From Triangularia verruculosa (Eukaryota > Ascomycota > Sordariomycetes > Sordariales > Podosporaceae): a stretch of 64,000 bases of DNA. Shown one piece after another: positions 1 through 11,119 of the stretch (positions are counted from its first letter, which is position 1; each line of letters opens with the position of its first letter). Made by a program: the position numbers and the translations under genes. The notes beneath the pieces are model-generated. The model did not search any database and was not told the DNA's origin. It saw only the letters and a list, made by a program, of their open reading frames with translations. The stretch spans positions 62,001-126,000 of the forward strand of contig MU863875.1 of assembly GCA_033296885.1 (NCBI GenBank), read 5' to 3'.

Positions 1-306
1 TCAACAGGCCCAAACTCCCTCTCAATAACCCCCGGCAAGATACCCCTCCAGTACTTCCTTAAAATACACCTCACAAAGCTGCTCACACCCAGCACATTCC
101 CAAACCCCTCAAAGTCAAGATTCGACGCTATATCAACAATAATCTCAACCGGCAGCTCATCCAACACCAGCCTCCTCGTAACTTCTCTCACCTCCACAGT
201 GGACTTGCCGACCTCTTCAGTACCACCAACAATTTGTGAAAACAGCGGCTCCGAACAAAATGTTAACGAGGACCCCCAAGTATATGACCAGTCAGTGATG
301 TGCTTA
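1..306 (-). CDS. F-box domain protein, N-terminal part, cut by the left edge
   Basis: On the minus strand a frame stays open from about position 299 to the window edge. It encodes a stretch reading LDELPVEIIVDIASNLDF followed by a hydrophobic/basic run and IEREFGPV, the typical shape of a fungal F-box (L-P-x-E-I/L-...-I-x-x-L). F-box proteins recruit substrates to SCF ubiquitin ligases through Skp1. The domain sits near the N terminus as usual, so most of the protein lies outside the window. The true start is unresolved: there is no in-frame ATG in this frame, and a GTAAGC donor at about 305-300 (minus strand) suggests that an intron joins an upstream exon near 310-370 to an acceptor near 257. 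The family call is moderately sure; the gene structure is not. Confidence 0.5.
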
Positions 307-947
307 CCATTTTAGATCTGTAGCACGCGCCCAATTGTATCCCTCGTTTCGAGAAAGGTTCAAACACTAAGGCCAACACCTCGCTTCACGATGACACGAT
401 GCCAACAAAAAGGAACACACCCCCTCTTCAACTCCCCGAGTCAAGACAAGAGGACGCAAAATCACCCCAAATACCTTCAAAGCACAAACACCCCTCCCTT
501 GGGGCTATCAATATTGTAGATGTAAGCATCGCTGCAGTTGACCGTCTCCACGATATCATCTCGCCGCTCCGTGGCCGTTGGCCAAAAAAGGTGTATAAAC
601 GCCATAGTTGCACTCTCGTATATGGAGTTTTTGATGATTTTACAAAAACTGGGTTTAAAAGACACGAAATCACGCGACAAGAACACTCAAACGGATGAAA
701 GTTGACTGTTTTTACGATATCAGTTCCAAGTTTGACCAAGATTAACTCAGCACGCCACTCAACCTGCAGCGCGTAACGCTGTGTAACCATTACACCAACC
801 CTGTCGAAATACAGTAATTTACCATTCTTACAGCCGAAATTACACCAAGCCCACCCCCAAACTTTCGTGACAAGGACCAGGGTGTCGCCATCTCTTGTGG
901 TTTTGATATTAAATCGGCCATCCACTGTGTACATAAAATCAAGTCCC
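307..947. other. Gap between F-box gene and BRX1 3' end
   Basis: It probably holds the upstream exon or promoter of the F-box gene (about 310-420) and the 3' UTR of BRX1. A 175-codon open frame on the minus strand (428-955) resembles no family I know and starts inside the BRX1 end, so I do not call it a gene. Confidence 0.4.
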
Positions 948-2028
948 CTAAGCAAACAACTCCCGGGTATCTAAACCACTCTTATCCTTAAACACCTCCC
1001 CATTCTCCAGCCCCAACTTCCTTTTCCTCGCCAGGTTATCCCTCGTCTGCTCCTGCCTCGCCACATGCTTGCTCGCCTTGCCCCTCCTCAGCTCCGCGCG
1101 CACATGGTTCGGCGAGATGAACCTCTTGTTCTCGTAGATGATCGGCCCGCCAAAAGCACCCTCTTGGATGATAATCGGAGTCAAAACAAATCTCGGCCCA
1201 ATCTCAATCAAGCTGATATCCGTCTCCCTGCTGTCGCCTCCCTTCTTTGACTTCTTGCTGGTCTCTTCCTCCTCCTCCTCCTCGCCCTCGCCCTTGGTCT
1301 TGGCCACCTCCCGGATCTCGTAGTTGCGAATCCAGATCTTGCCATCTGCTACACTGAATCCCATGACGTGATCGATAAACGGTTTACTCTTGCGCGCGCC
1401 CTCGGGGACGCCAAACATGTGTGTGAAGACTTCCTTGATGACCTGGAGGTGTGGTTCGGTCTCAAAGGTGGCGTCGAAGGAGAGGATCGGTCGGGAGCCC
1501 TTGAGGCAGTTTCCTTGGAAGTGAAGTTCCTCCATTGTGTGCACTGCGCATTTGCCGTTAGCCATGTCCTCTTCCTCTCTGAACCTGACAGGAGAAACTC
1601 ACAGTTCTGAGCATGAAACTTGATCGTCGGCCCGTTAGGAACCTTGCTGAACCACATGTACAGATCCTTCCCCTTGCGCGCCTCAAAGAACATGACATTG
1701 TTGCAGTTGTACAGCTCGGCGAGCTCGTTGAGCTGGTACAGCTTCGACTTGGAATCGAACTTGGCGTCTTTCCGGCCGTGGGGGAGCATGGCCGCGAGGT
1801 CGTTGAGCAGATGTCGGTGTCTGCGCATTTCTCTTATTAGCTTCCTCGTTCCCCTCGGCGCATTTGATACGAGGGTACACACCTGTGGGTAACGCCTCTG
1901 GAAGAAAGAATCAACACCCTCTGCTTGTTTTTTCTAAGCCCATTGCTGCTACCGTTCTTCGCATCATCGTCGATGTCCATCTTGTCGGACTTGCTGGTTT
2001 TGGCCAGCGATTTGTATACGGCCGCCAT
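948..2028 (-). CDS. BRX1: Ribosome biogenesis protein BRX1 (Brix domain)
   Basis: This is an essential nucleolar factor for 60S subunit assembly; the Brix-domain family binds pre-rRNA and early ribosomal proteins. I read three exons: 2028-1883, 1820-1603 and 1543-948, giving 319 residues, which is the usual length. Joins are supported by the protein: THR-HRHLLNDL across intron 1 (branch point CTAAT) and FHAQN-LHTMEELHF across intron 2. The signature GNCLKGSRPILSFD lies near the middle, and the C-terminal third is acidic then basic (a run of Glu followed by KKSKKGG). The N terminus begins MAAVYKSLAK and carries a short acidic/basic patch typical of nucleolar proteins. It lies upstream of no operon partner; the Rab gene follows in the same orientation. 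Confidence 0.93.
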
Positions 2029-2805
2029 TATTTCCTTTCCTGTCGCCTGTTTGATATTTGTATCGGGTATCAAACTGGTAGTTCCTCGAGTCAAAGTGAA
2101 CGGGTGGGGTGTCAAATTCGTTGGTCGCAAAAAAAAGTTATGGTGATGGATGCTGCCAGTCGCTGCAAGCAGCAATCAATTGGCACTGCAAGCAACAGAA
2201 AAAAAGTTCGTCCACTGATTCGCGGCCCCACTCCGGATAAGGCTTATCTTAGCACAGCCTGGGGGAAGGCGGTGAACGAGGGGCATGGAGGAGGCCCACT
2301 CGCGCTGTTGAAAGTCGAAAGCCAAGGCCCGACTTTTTGGACCTTGCGCGTTGCCTGGCATTTGAAACGAACCGAAAAAAGTTCGAGTGGAAGGGGTACA
2401 AAAAAGATTATCGTCAGAAAAGGGGTGTCCGAAGTGGCCTCCGTCCGGGCCGCAAATTGCTTACCCGGCGACTTGTCACCGTATACGAGTCGCTGGTGAC
2501 GCAAGACATTACGGTGACGCGAAGACAAAAGGATAATAGTATAGTAAATGTATTATCCCAGTTCACTCAACTATCTGACTCAAAAAAACCATGCCTGAAT
2601 GATGGTCGGAAAACGGAAAACCCATTTGTAGAAATCCCAACAACCAGCAAAGGTATGTAAAAGCAGTAGACAACAAAAACACAAGCTAGTAGAACGCATC
2701 CCCGGGAGGCTTAGCAAGATCCGCATCCTCTCCCATGGCCATAAGAATCCCCGTCCCCGTTCATATCAGACATAAAAGTGACGCCATGTGATCATAACCG
2801 CCCTA
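2029..2805. promoter_or_regulatory. BRX1 promoter and RAB11 3' UTR
   Basis: This is noncoding between two minus-strand genes. Two GGTGACG-type boxes lie near 2496 and 2512. I see no further gene; the plus-strand open frames here have no protein-like composition. Confidence 0.45.
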
Positions 2806-3731
2806 TTAACAGCAACCCTTGGACTCCCCCTTTGGCCCTTCCTGGCTCAGTGTGATGTTTGTGCCACCCTCCCTTGGGTCGAACTTCTTGCCATCCTCCT
2901 CGGCGAAACTCTTGGTCGATACAATGTTGTAGATCTCTAGAGGTAAACAGTCAGCATGGTTGTTGCAAAAAGCCATGTAACAAGTAGTGGGTATGACGTA
3001 CCGGTCAAGATGTTCTGGAAAGCAAGCTCGACGTTGGTCGCATCGAGGGCTGAGGTCTCGATGAAAGAAAGGTGGTTCTCGGCTGCAAAACAGGTTTACG
3101 TCAGTCCATGTCCGGCGCATCCCAGGCACCCGAATTGCTGTCCGAGGCGTCGCAAACATACCCGCAAAGTTCTTGGCATCGTCTGTGGGGACGGCTCGGA
3201 GGTGTCGCAAATCGCTCTTGTTTCCTACCAACATGATGACAATGTTGCTGTCGGCATGGTCCCGCAACTCCTTCAACCACCGGGTCACGTTCTCGTAGGT
3301 GATGTTCTTGCTGATGTCGTAAACGAGCAGAGCGCCGACGGCGCCGCGATAATAGGCAGAGGTGATGGCGCGATACCGTTCCTGACCCGCAGTGTCCCAG
3401 ATCTGTGCCTTGATGGTTTTATTGTCGACTTGGATCGATCTCGTGGCAAACTCGACGCCGATGGTCGACTTGGAGTCTAGGTTGAACTCATTGCGGGTGA
3501 ATCGGCTGAGCAGGTTCGACTTTCCGACACCCGAGTCTCCAATCAACACCACTGCAGGAAAATAATAAGGTTAGTGAATGTGTCTCGTTGCGCGAAGGTA
3601 GTCAGGATCGGTAGGCACCTTTGAAGAGGAACTAATCAACCAGAGAGGGTCTCGTCAGCGCAATGTCCATCAAGGGGCTCACAAACACCATTCAGAGGAG
3701 GAAGGCTTACATCGTACTCGTCGTTGGCCAT
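2806..3731 (-). CDS. Rab11/Ypt31-type small GTPase
   Basis: It controls vesicle traffic at the trans-Golgi and recycling endosomes. There are five exons: 3731-3711, 3631-3619, 3551-3162, 3082-3002 and 2936-2806, giving 211 residues, the normal Rab11 length. Visible motifs in order: N-terminal MANDEYDFLFKVVLIG, P-loop GDSGVGKSNLL, switch I STIGVEF, WDTAGQERYRAIT, NKSDL, ETSALD, and a C-terminal GCC for double geranylgeranylation. The WDTAGQERYRAITSAYYRGA block with KNITYENVTRWLKELRDHAD places it in the Rab11/Ypt31 group rather than Rab8 or Rab1. The first two exons are very short (21 and 13 nt) and are anchored by the conserved MANDEYD-FLFK sequence. All GTPase residues look intact. Confidence 0.93.
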
Positions 3732-5347
3732 GGCTGCGATTGGGGTGTTTGTGGTTTTAATTCAGAAGTGTCCCGGGGAGGTAGTCGGTCGATGGGTCGA
3801 TGTTGGATGGGTTGATGCAAGTGCACAAAGACGGGATGCCAAAGCCAGATGCCAAATACCAGGTTCAAACGCCCAGGCAAGCAGCGTCCAGGAGTCAATG
3901 AGGGCAGGGCGGTGCGGCTCACGCAGGTGGGTCTCAGTCCAGCAGTTGGTCGAGCGCCCCAGCTGACGAACAAGTGGCGGTGTTCGGCGCCTGTTTTAGG
4001 ATGGCTGACAGCGCTCTTTGCCTGGTGTCTATCTTTGGCTCTTTTTTTGACAGCTTTCTATAAGAACTGTGACAAGCTGAATAGGGTCTTGCGCTCAGTT
4101 TTCTCTCTACTTTAGGTTCCGACTGCAAACCAATACAAGATCACCTGCTCTCTCAGGCAACATGCATCTGTCACCCTCGGGACTTGGACGAGCCGGGGTC
4201 TTCAAACTTGAACCATGCACTTCAAAGGGGATATCACGTGCCAAAGCTTGAACCTGCCAGGGTGCAACAGAGACAGCAGCTGGAGGTCTGACAACATCAA
4301 AGCTGAGATACCTCCCTTTTCTCAGACACCAGGAGAATATTTCACTCAATATAAAAGAAGCCTTTGACATACTTGAGGTTTAAGTGGCGGATAGGACTTC
4401 CAAGGGACGGGAGTAGCACCCCGCCCCCACTGCCCCAGGACACCTTTTCATTGTCTACAAGACTACTCTATAATCTTGTGGAAGGCTTTTCCTGTCTGAA
4501 TAAAGCACGTCTCTATAACTCTGACTACTTCATGTAGGCAGCTCTGGTCAGTGTCAAGACACTACACTGCATCCTACCTTATCAAGTCTTTTAATTACCT
4601 GTCAGATATTGTCCGGTTTGGAGAAACCCACGTGATCACGCGCAGACCTGGGCAGACATGGTCCTTCCCTCAAAGCCAAAGAACGCGTAACCAAGGCCCA
4701 GGTAGAGTGCCGTGTTGCGTCATCCAGGTGCTTCCCTTGTCAAGAACGACGGTACCTCAACAGAGGTCGTTCTTTCCACCTGGTGATCCTGAACCTCTAG
4801 CGAGTTGTGGTGGGGTGGGTGTCCCGGCAACCGCCAGTAATAAATCAGTGGGACTTGAGGTCCAGATCACCACCGACTTGCCTCTCGACTACTTTTTTTC
4901 TCACCGTGAACAAGTTGAGCCACGAGATATTCACCCCGCGGGACTCGTTTCACTGTGTGTTGAAACCAACAAGAGAACGTGATATCACACATCGTTCATC
5001 TCGATCGGTAAGTCGAACTTGTCCATAGTTCTGTTGCATTGCAAACGCTAACTCATATGCAGTGAAACCCTGCTCCGTTTGCGGTCTCGCATCACTCTTC
5101 CAGTACACATCACCTTCATATCTCCCTCACTTCACTTCTTGTCATAACTCTTCATATCACTCAAAATACGACTCGCTAGTCGACTGCCATTGTCTACTAC
5201 GGTGCCGTTCAATTGGTCAAAGCCTTCGGGCATCTGACCGTTGGTACCTGGACCACCACCCACCTGTCTGATTCTCCTTCATCGTCAACAGGCAGTTGAG
5301 CTAGCACGAATCAACTGCAGCCTGGTACAGGCATTCTCACTGCCCCA
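3732..5347. promoter_or_regulatory. Divergent region between RAB11 and the chromodomain gene
   Basis: It holds the RAB11 promoter on the left and the long leader of the chromodomain gene on the right. Open frames in 4551-5271 have no domain and no coding composition. The right end includes a clear leader intron (listed separately). Confidence 0.5.
5008..5062 (+). other. Predicted 5' UTR intron of the chromodomain gene
   Basis: A GTAAGT donor at 5008, a GCTAAC branch point near 5047-5052 and a TGCAG acceptor ending at 5062 make a canonical 55-nt fungal intron about 285 nt before the ATG at 5348. Confidence 0.6.
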
Positions 5348-8300
5348 ATGTTCAAAAACATCAATGTTGGGTCCGTTGAGAAACGGCACTCCAGTCGTTC
5401 CGATCTTGATGACCCCGCCGAGAGCGATGACGATACTATCTCGCTCACATCCACAGTCGCTCCCGACGACGACCAGGAGTATGTCGTCGAAACGATTTTG
5501 GCTGAGCTCCCCAACCAAGATGGCACACTATTTTATCTTGTGCAATGGGATGCTTCCCAGTTCGACATCTTTTTGGACAGCACCTGGGAGCCGGCAGAGA
5601 ACTTGAATGATGAGCTTCGTGCCCAATGGGTCGATACAAAGGCAAGGGAGGAGGCCGGAGAAGTAGAGCCTTTTGATGTCAACAAGTATTTCAAGAAGCA
5701 AAAGGCAAAGGAGCGCGAACAAAAGAAAAGACATCGCCGCCGCAATGCAAAGCGTGCCCGTCTTGGACTGCCTCTTACTGGGCCTCTGCCCTCGCCATCG
5801 TCCAGTAGAAGCTCCAAGTCTCTAGATGTGGATTCAAGCGAAGAGGCAAGTGAAGATGACAATGTGGTCGAAGTCGCTGCTGTCTCTCGCCCCAGGTCAC
5901 GAACTTCCACTTCTTCATTCCAGAAAAAAGGAGTTGCGAGACCCAAGTCTCCAACCAAGGTTTCAAAATCAGCAACCGTGGCTAGAGCAAGCAAGGATGG
6001 CAGGCAATCAAGCCTATCCAAACCTGCCAAACCTGCAGCGCTATCAGACCCGCAGCCATCCACGAAGAAACGTTCGGCTACAGCTGCGTCAACCACTGGC
6101 TACACGGGGACCGCAAGAAAGCCAAGCAGAGATTCGACTGGTGGATTGCCAAAATCAAACCCTGCGTCCACCATAAGAGTTGCTTCGGGCCCAGGCTCGG
6201 GCTCGGGCCAGAAGCCCATGACGGCCCGAAAGTCTACCCAAAAGACCACTCAAAGCAAAACGGGTAACATCTTCACTAGTGGTAAAGTCAGAAAACAAAG
6301 GCCCACCATGGAGGACGTCATGTCGGATCCACACAAAGACCCGAAGCCGTTCAGCAACATGCACATTGGGAGGGTCGCTCAGCTCCGTAGTCGCGCGAGA
6401 GAAGATCTTGCGCCAGACCCGTCCCAAGTGTCCCTCTTTCCCGTCACAAAGGGGCCGTCTGCGGCCGCTCCGGCGACTTCGGTGAGGCGGATTTCGAATG
6501 ATGAAGATGACAGCCTATTTGTTCCCGGTTATGCAAAGGAGCTGCATTCCGAGCCCCAAGAGCTCAGGGCGGATGGGGTGCCCGCCAACCAGACAGGCCT
6601 TGCTCCTGTTTTGACAGGTCTCCCCACGACATCGACAGGCCTCACACCAACATCAGCAGGCATATCACCAGGAACAACGGTCCTTCCGTCGACCCCGGTC
6701 CCAATCTCGAGACCCCCTCTCAAAAAGCGGAAGTCTGTCAGATTCCCCGATGAGGTGAAACAAGTCATTGTCTTTCATGAACCAGAATATGAACCGGAGC
6801 ACATGGATGTGGACGAGGTGTCCGTGGAAACATGCTCCCAAGCACCTCTCGTTCGACCTCCGACACCACCTCGCATGTCGCGACCGCCCCAGCGTGAGGT
6901 CATACCCATCGTTCAAGGGAATACCAAGTCCCAAAAGAAGATGACGTTCGGCAAGCGACAGTCTGGGTCGAAACTTGTACCGACGACCTTTACCGGATTA
7001 CCAGACCAGTCTTCTGATCAATGGCTTTCGAGCTTTCTTGCCACGGATATGCTGGAGTTTGATTACACCTGCCTTGCCACGGCGGTGGCCACCTCGTTCA
7101 ACTCGCTCGTCAAAACAGCCCTGGCGTTTGGCGGGGTGTCGTCTGATACCGACAAGTCTACTGTCGAAAAGGTGGCTAGTTATCTGCGAGCCGGTATGCT
7201 AGGACTTCTTTGTGCTCGCCCCGAGTACCATATTCTCATTTTTCCAACAAAATGTGAGGAGTGGAATGAGATCAAGCTCTTGGGACTACCCACGTCGTCA
7301 AATGCCGCTACTTCGACTGAACTGCAGTATTACATCTTTGTTCCGCACGTGGACTTTTTGGGCATGCTGCCGCAGCCCGACAGTGTGCCACCCAGGCCCG
7401 CAGGTGTCGAGAAGGAGCTGCCCAACCGACAAGCGATCCTACGGAAGTTCTTTGACTTTGACTACAAGAGGTTGCTGCCATCAAAGCCGGGGTCAACCCA
7501 TCACTTCTTCCTGGCCTTTCCTGATACGAAGCTGGAAGTGCGTCTGTTGGTTTTCCACTGGCTTCGGGCCTCTAACCCAAATTGCTGCATCTTCACCAAC
7601 GAGCAGGCTGGGAGTTGGCGTGCCTTTCAAGAAAAGCTCAAATTGGAGAAGACATCAGGCGTCGTGATTGTGCATGAGCTACTGGCCGGAATCTTGTCGG
7701 GGGTGCCGAATTTAGGATACCACCTGTTCCACCAAGATGACAGATGGTGGTGTTTGACGGAACCTATCAGCGCTCTGCCCATGTTTCCGTCCACCAACTC
7801 GCTGCGAGAAGAAAATCCTGTTGCCCCAGGCCATCTTCAGCTCACGCGGTTGTTTCCTCAAGGAACGGCCATACTCTTAACCCCGAGCTTCCTTGTGTCT
7901 GAGCCGACTCGGGCCCTGGAGATTATTGATTGGTTTCTGGCCAACTTTTCCAAATCCACAACATATCGTCTCGTCACCGCCTGGGATATTGCAACCTATC
8001 TCAAAAGCCTGGCTGATGAAAAGGATCATGATAGGCGCAGATTGCTAGCGTCCCCCACTGCCACAGAGAGCACGGCGAGTCTTGCTATTGAAGAGAATCT
8101 CCAAGGACTCAGCAGGGAGGACTGTGAGAATCGTTACCTGGCAGCCACAAAGGCTTTTGAGCTTGACGATTTGCGAATGAGGAGAGTTCCGCCTCTCGGG
8201 GACAATGAGGAGAGTGCCACACTTGTGTACGCCATTGATTCGATCGACCCCAATGACGAGCAAAGCCTGGTCAACTGGTTCGGGTACTGGTCTACACTGC

Positions 8301-9730
8301 GGCTGGACATGTTCCGACACTTTTACGTCCTGGGCACTGATGATACCATGACAGCACGTCGGTGCGGGAGGGGTGAGCGAGAAATCGCCGTGCCAAAGTA
8401 TGCGGATCTGACCATAAACGATCCGGACAGCGTCATGAGGGCTACTCTGGACCTGTACCAATCTCGGAAGATGGAGGCACAACAACCGGCAGGGGCTGCT
8501 GCACCCGACGGGGCCCAGATGGCTACAGTGGCTCCAACCGCTACTGATATCTTCCAGGCCACCACTATACACGACGTTCAGAGTGACCTGTTCAGCCGGG
8601 TGGACGCGGGCTCTCTTGTGGACATGCTCCGAGATTTGGGCCCAAAGGACTGGAACAGTAGTCTTTGGGTCCTGTATGGGTTTCCGATTTCGTGGCTCGA
8701 TGCTGAAATGGCGGATCATTTCCAGGACTTCAAACAGGGCTGGCACACCATCTCGACCTGGTTCAGGTGGGGCTATTCATGGGGAGGCAAAACAGGGATG
8801 ACGCGGTATAATACATATGTTGGGTTCTTTTATACCATTGCTGATGAATGGGACCCGTCTAACAAGCCCACTGACCGAAGAGCAAAGCGGCACCCTTGGC
8901 TCGTCTTTTACCGGCCGTGCAATGCGCATAAGAGGCCATCGCCGCAAGAAAAGTCGAGAAGGCAGACGTACTACGAGCAGGAGCCCTGGGCACAAGCAGA
9001 GCTCATCATCTGGGATCCTGCAGCACCGAGGAAATTCGGAAACCGTCAACCACATGAGAGGGAGCTCACATTTATGCAGCGCGAAGTGATCAAGCACGTA
9101 CGGGAGCATGGGCCAGCAAAGAACGCCGGTAGCAAGTTGACTGATGTTTGGCTGGGAGGCTACAAGATCCCAGATAAATGTCACTCGCCATACGACGTCG
9201 ACGTGGTCACCAATTTCATCCAGGCCATCTGCAATGAGAAGAACTTCAAGGAATTTATACCTGCGCCATACGTTGTCATGAAACGGCCCGACAGTGGATT
9301 TAAGCGGGTGAATCTCATCGCGGAGGTCAACGAAGGACCGCGTCTGACGAACTACACCATCATCAATGGCGATGCTGATGACGTGCCAATGGATACCGAA
9401 GAGTCCGAGCTATCATCGGATGAAGAGGACACCCGGATTATCTTCCACGCGCCCCGCCCTCTAGGACGGCCGTTGTCAGGAGGGCCAACCAAGTGTCAGA
9501 ACAGGCTCCACGAAGAAGCCCGTCTCTGGCGTATCAAGCATGGGAAACGCTCACATATGAGGTACCAGTTTGTGCCTACCACGGAGTGGTACAAGGAGCA
9601 GCAGGAGGAGGGCCGTGGCTTCTCTCACATAACCGTCGGTTCATGGCAAACTATCTTCAATGCGCTGAAGATTGGTCAAGGCGCATCTTTGCGTGGTCAC
9701 CACAGGGAGTCAGGCGCCGGATCCGCTTAG
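5348..9730 (+). CDS. Large chromodomain protein (to first UAG)
   Basis: A single exon of 1460 codons starts MFKNINVGSV. A chromodomain lies at about residues 44-97 (EYVVETIL, then LFYLVQW, then STWEPAENL), with aromatic residues Tyr45, Trp67 and Trp80 placed as in methyl-lysine binding cages. Next come a basic Arg/Lys block (about 115-140, probable NLS), a long Ser/Pro/Lys-rich linker to about residue 530 with PLKKRKSVRFP, and then about 900 residues of folded-looking, Trp-rich sequence (for example WFGYWSTLRLDMFRHFYV) that I do not recognise. The role is presumably heterochromatin reading; it is too large for HP1 and could be a Chp1- or CDP-type scaffold, but I cannot assign it. The frame meets TAG at 9728-9730 and continues open in the same frame, so this is probably not the full protein. 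Confidence 0.8.
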   Translation: MFKNINVGSVEKRHSSRSDLDDPAESDDDTISLTSTVAPDDDQEYVVETILAELPNQDGTLFYLVQWDASQFDIFLDSTWEPAENLNDELRAQWVDTKAREEAGEVEPFDVNKYFKKQKAKEREQKKRHRRRNAKRARLGLPLTGPLPSPSSSRSSKSLDVDSSEEASEDDNVVEVAAVSRPRSRTSTSSFQKKGVARPKSPTKVSKSATVARASKDGRQSSLSKPAKPAALSDPQPSTKKRSATAASTTGYTGTARKPSRDSTGGLPKSNPASTIRVASGPGSGSGQKPMTARKSTQKTTQSKTGNIFTSGKVRKQRPTMEDVMSDPHKDPKPFSNMHIGRVAQLRSRAREDLAPDPSQVSLFPVTKGPSAAAPATSVRRISNDEDDSLFVPGYAKELHSEPQELRADGVPANQTGLAPVLTGLPTTSTGLTPTSAGISPGTTVLPSTPVPISRPPLKKRKSVRFPDEVKQVIVFHEPEYEPEHMDVDEVSVETCSQAPLVRPPTPPRMSRPPQREVIPIVQGNTKSQKKMTFGKRQSGSKLVPTTFTGLPDQSSDQWLSSFLATDMLEFDYTCLATAVATSFNSLVKTALAFGGVSSDTDKSTVEKVASYLRAGMLGLLCARPEYHILIFPTKCEEWNEIKLLGLPTSSNAATSTELQYYIFVPHVDFLGMLPQPDSVPPRPAGVEKELPNRQAILRKFFDFDYKRLLPSKPGSTHHFFLAFPDTKLEVRLLVFHWLRASNPNCCIFTNEQAGSWRAFQEKLKLEKTSGVVIVHELLAGILSGVPNLGYHLFHQDDRWWCLTEPISALPMFPSTNSLREENPVAPGHLQLTRLFPQGTAILLTPSFLVSEPTRALEIIDWFLANFSKSTTYRLVTAWDIATYLKSLADEKDHDRRRLLASPTATESTASLAIEENLQGLSREDCENRYLAATKAFELDDLRMRRVPPLGDNEESATLVYAIDSIDPNDEQSLVNWFGYWSTLRLDMFRHFYVLGTDDTMTARRCGRGEREIAVPKYADLTINDPDSVMRATLDLYQSRKMEAQQPAGAAAPDGAQMATVAPTATDIFQATTIHDVQSDLFSRVDAGSLVDMLRDLGPKDWNSSLWVLYGFPISWLDAEMADHFQDFKQGWHTISTWFRWGYSWGGKTGMTRYNTYVGFFYTIADEWDPSNKPTDRRAKRHPWLVFYRPCNAHKRPSPQEKSRRQTYYEQEPWAQAELIIWDPAAPRKFGNRQPHERELTFMQREVIKHVREHGPAKNAGSKLTDVWLGGYKIPDKCHSPYDVDVVTNFIQAICNEKNFKEFIPAPYVVMKRPDSGFKRVNLIAEVNEGPRLTNYTIINGDADDVPMDTEESELSSDEEDTRIIFHAPRPLGRPLSGGPTKCQNRLHEEARLWRIKHGKRSHMRYQFVPTTEWYKEQQEEGRGFSHITVGSWQTIFNALKIGQGASLRGHHRESGAGSA

Positions 9731-11119
9731 AACTTGGACCCGTCGACCCCATCATGGCCACCATGGACCGAGCCAAGTGGAAGCACGGGCGGGAATGCCA
9801 TTAAGACCAAGATCGATCCATCAGTGCACAGAGCGTCGTCGCCTGAAGTGTTGCAAACTTCCCTTGGTGCCCGCGAAGAGCAAGCTTCGACACAGCCTCC
9901 GGACTCAACATGCCAGGACTCACCAGCCACCGGCTCGGACACACCGGTCTTGACACCGCTCGGGATGCCGATACCCATGCGGATCATCAACAAGTTCAGC
10001 ACTCCCTCGAAGTCAATTCTGAAGAATTCAGGAATTCCGCAGCCCACTGCAGTGATGGGCGATGTGAGTATGTCAGACCCAGAGCCACAGACTACACCTT
10101 CAAATCCGAAGTTTTCTCGGGAGCGGATTTCCTCGCCCACCCTTGGGCCTCGGGAGCCTACAAAGGCAACGTCTGCCGTTTCTAAAGCAAAGCCGGCAGC
10201 CAAAGCTCCGGCTGAAGGATCCAGTCGGAAGCGTGTTCGAGAGCCGGCGTCAGCCTCTCAAGAAGCTGGTGCTGAAGGTCGTGGGGAGGGCATGCCCAGT
10301 ATCGCTCCGGCAGCTGACTTTCGCAAGACCAAGAAGCGGCGAATTTCCGAGAGTTCTGGCGTTCTAGTTCCAGAAGAAGCCAGATTCTCCTCGGCCAGCG
10401 AGGCTCCGTCTTCTAAACCCAAGTCGTTGCCGGTGAAACCGAAGACGTCTGTATCACAAGCTGGAGCTTCAAGCTCACAAGCGAGGCCCTCCACGTTGCC
10501 ACCCAAACCTTCTAAGCCGAAAAAGTCTACATCGGGTTTCAAGCCGCCCACGCTCCTGCCCAAAACCTCCGTTTCGGGCCTCCAGGGCGCCACTAAGGCT
10601 CCCAGCACAGGATATGCTCCGCGACACATCAAGCCCGTAGTCCAGCCCCCCCGGAAAGTGAGCGGCACAGCCACAACACCAGCTCGCGCAGAGAAAGAGG
10701 GTGTTATCCCTCCTCTCCGACCCAACGACGCAAAGTTGCGCAAGCCGGCTGTGCCATCTTCATCATCCAGCAGCGGCACTCCTGCTCCTAGGACCGCCAC
10801 TGGAAATTCCACCGGAAAAGCAAATACCGGAACCAAGGCGAGGCCTTTGTAGGAGCAGGGTGAAAACACTTCGCTGGGCGGAGGTATTGTGACGACTACT
10901 TACTCCAACCCCGAGGACCCCCACTCCAGTGCTACCACGACGCGGATTTTTACGCATAGTGTTCGCTCTTTGAAGGCTGCTGCTGCGAAAGAGGGCGGAG
11001 AGAAGAAGAAGGAGAAATTGTGTTTTGATCTGATGAAAATGAAGCCGGGGGAGAGGAGAATGGGGGAGAGTTATTTGAGGGGGTTGTTGAGGCGGGATGA
11101 AGAGGGGATGTGGGAGTGA
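9731..11119 (+). CDS. In-frame continuation of the chromodomain protein past UAG
   Basis: Directly after the TAG at 9728-9730 the same frame stays open for 373 codons (9731-10849), meets a second TAG at 10850-10852, and then runs 88 more codons to TGA at 11117-11119. The first block is strongly protein-like: Ser/Pro/Lys-rich like the linker of the main protein, with balanced codon use and a nuclear-signal-like KTKKRRIS. It has no good ATG of its own at the start, so it looks like the C-terminal tail of the same protein. The last block, rich in Ala/Lys/Glu (VRSLKAAAAKEGG), is less certain. I found no consensus donor in phase that would splice out either stop. Explanations: stop recoding by A-to-I editing, a nonconsensus intron (for example GTCAAG at 9675 to ATCAG at 9824), or recent stop mutations. 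Confidence 0.6.

Noticed and set aside
428..955. 175-codon open frame on the minus strand after BRX1
   Set aside because: Overlaps the BRX1 end, has no domain or consistent composition, and is best read as 3' UTR.
9635..9824. An intron removing the first UAG of the chromodomain gene (GTCGGT 9635 to TTAG 9730, or GTCAAG 9675 to ATCAG 9824)
   Set aside because: Both donors are far from the GTRNGT consensus used by every other intron here, and there is no good branch point; kept only as an alternative to be tested by RNA-seq.
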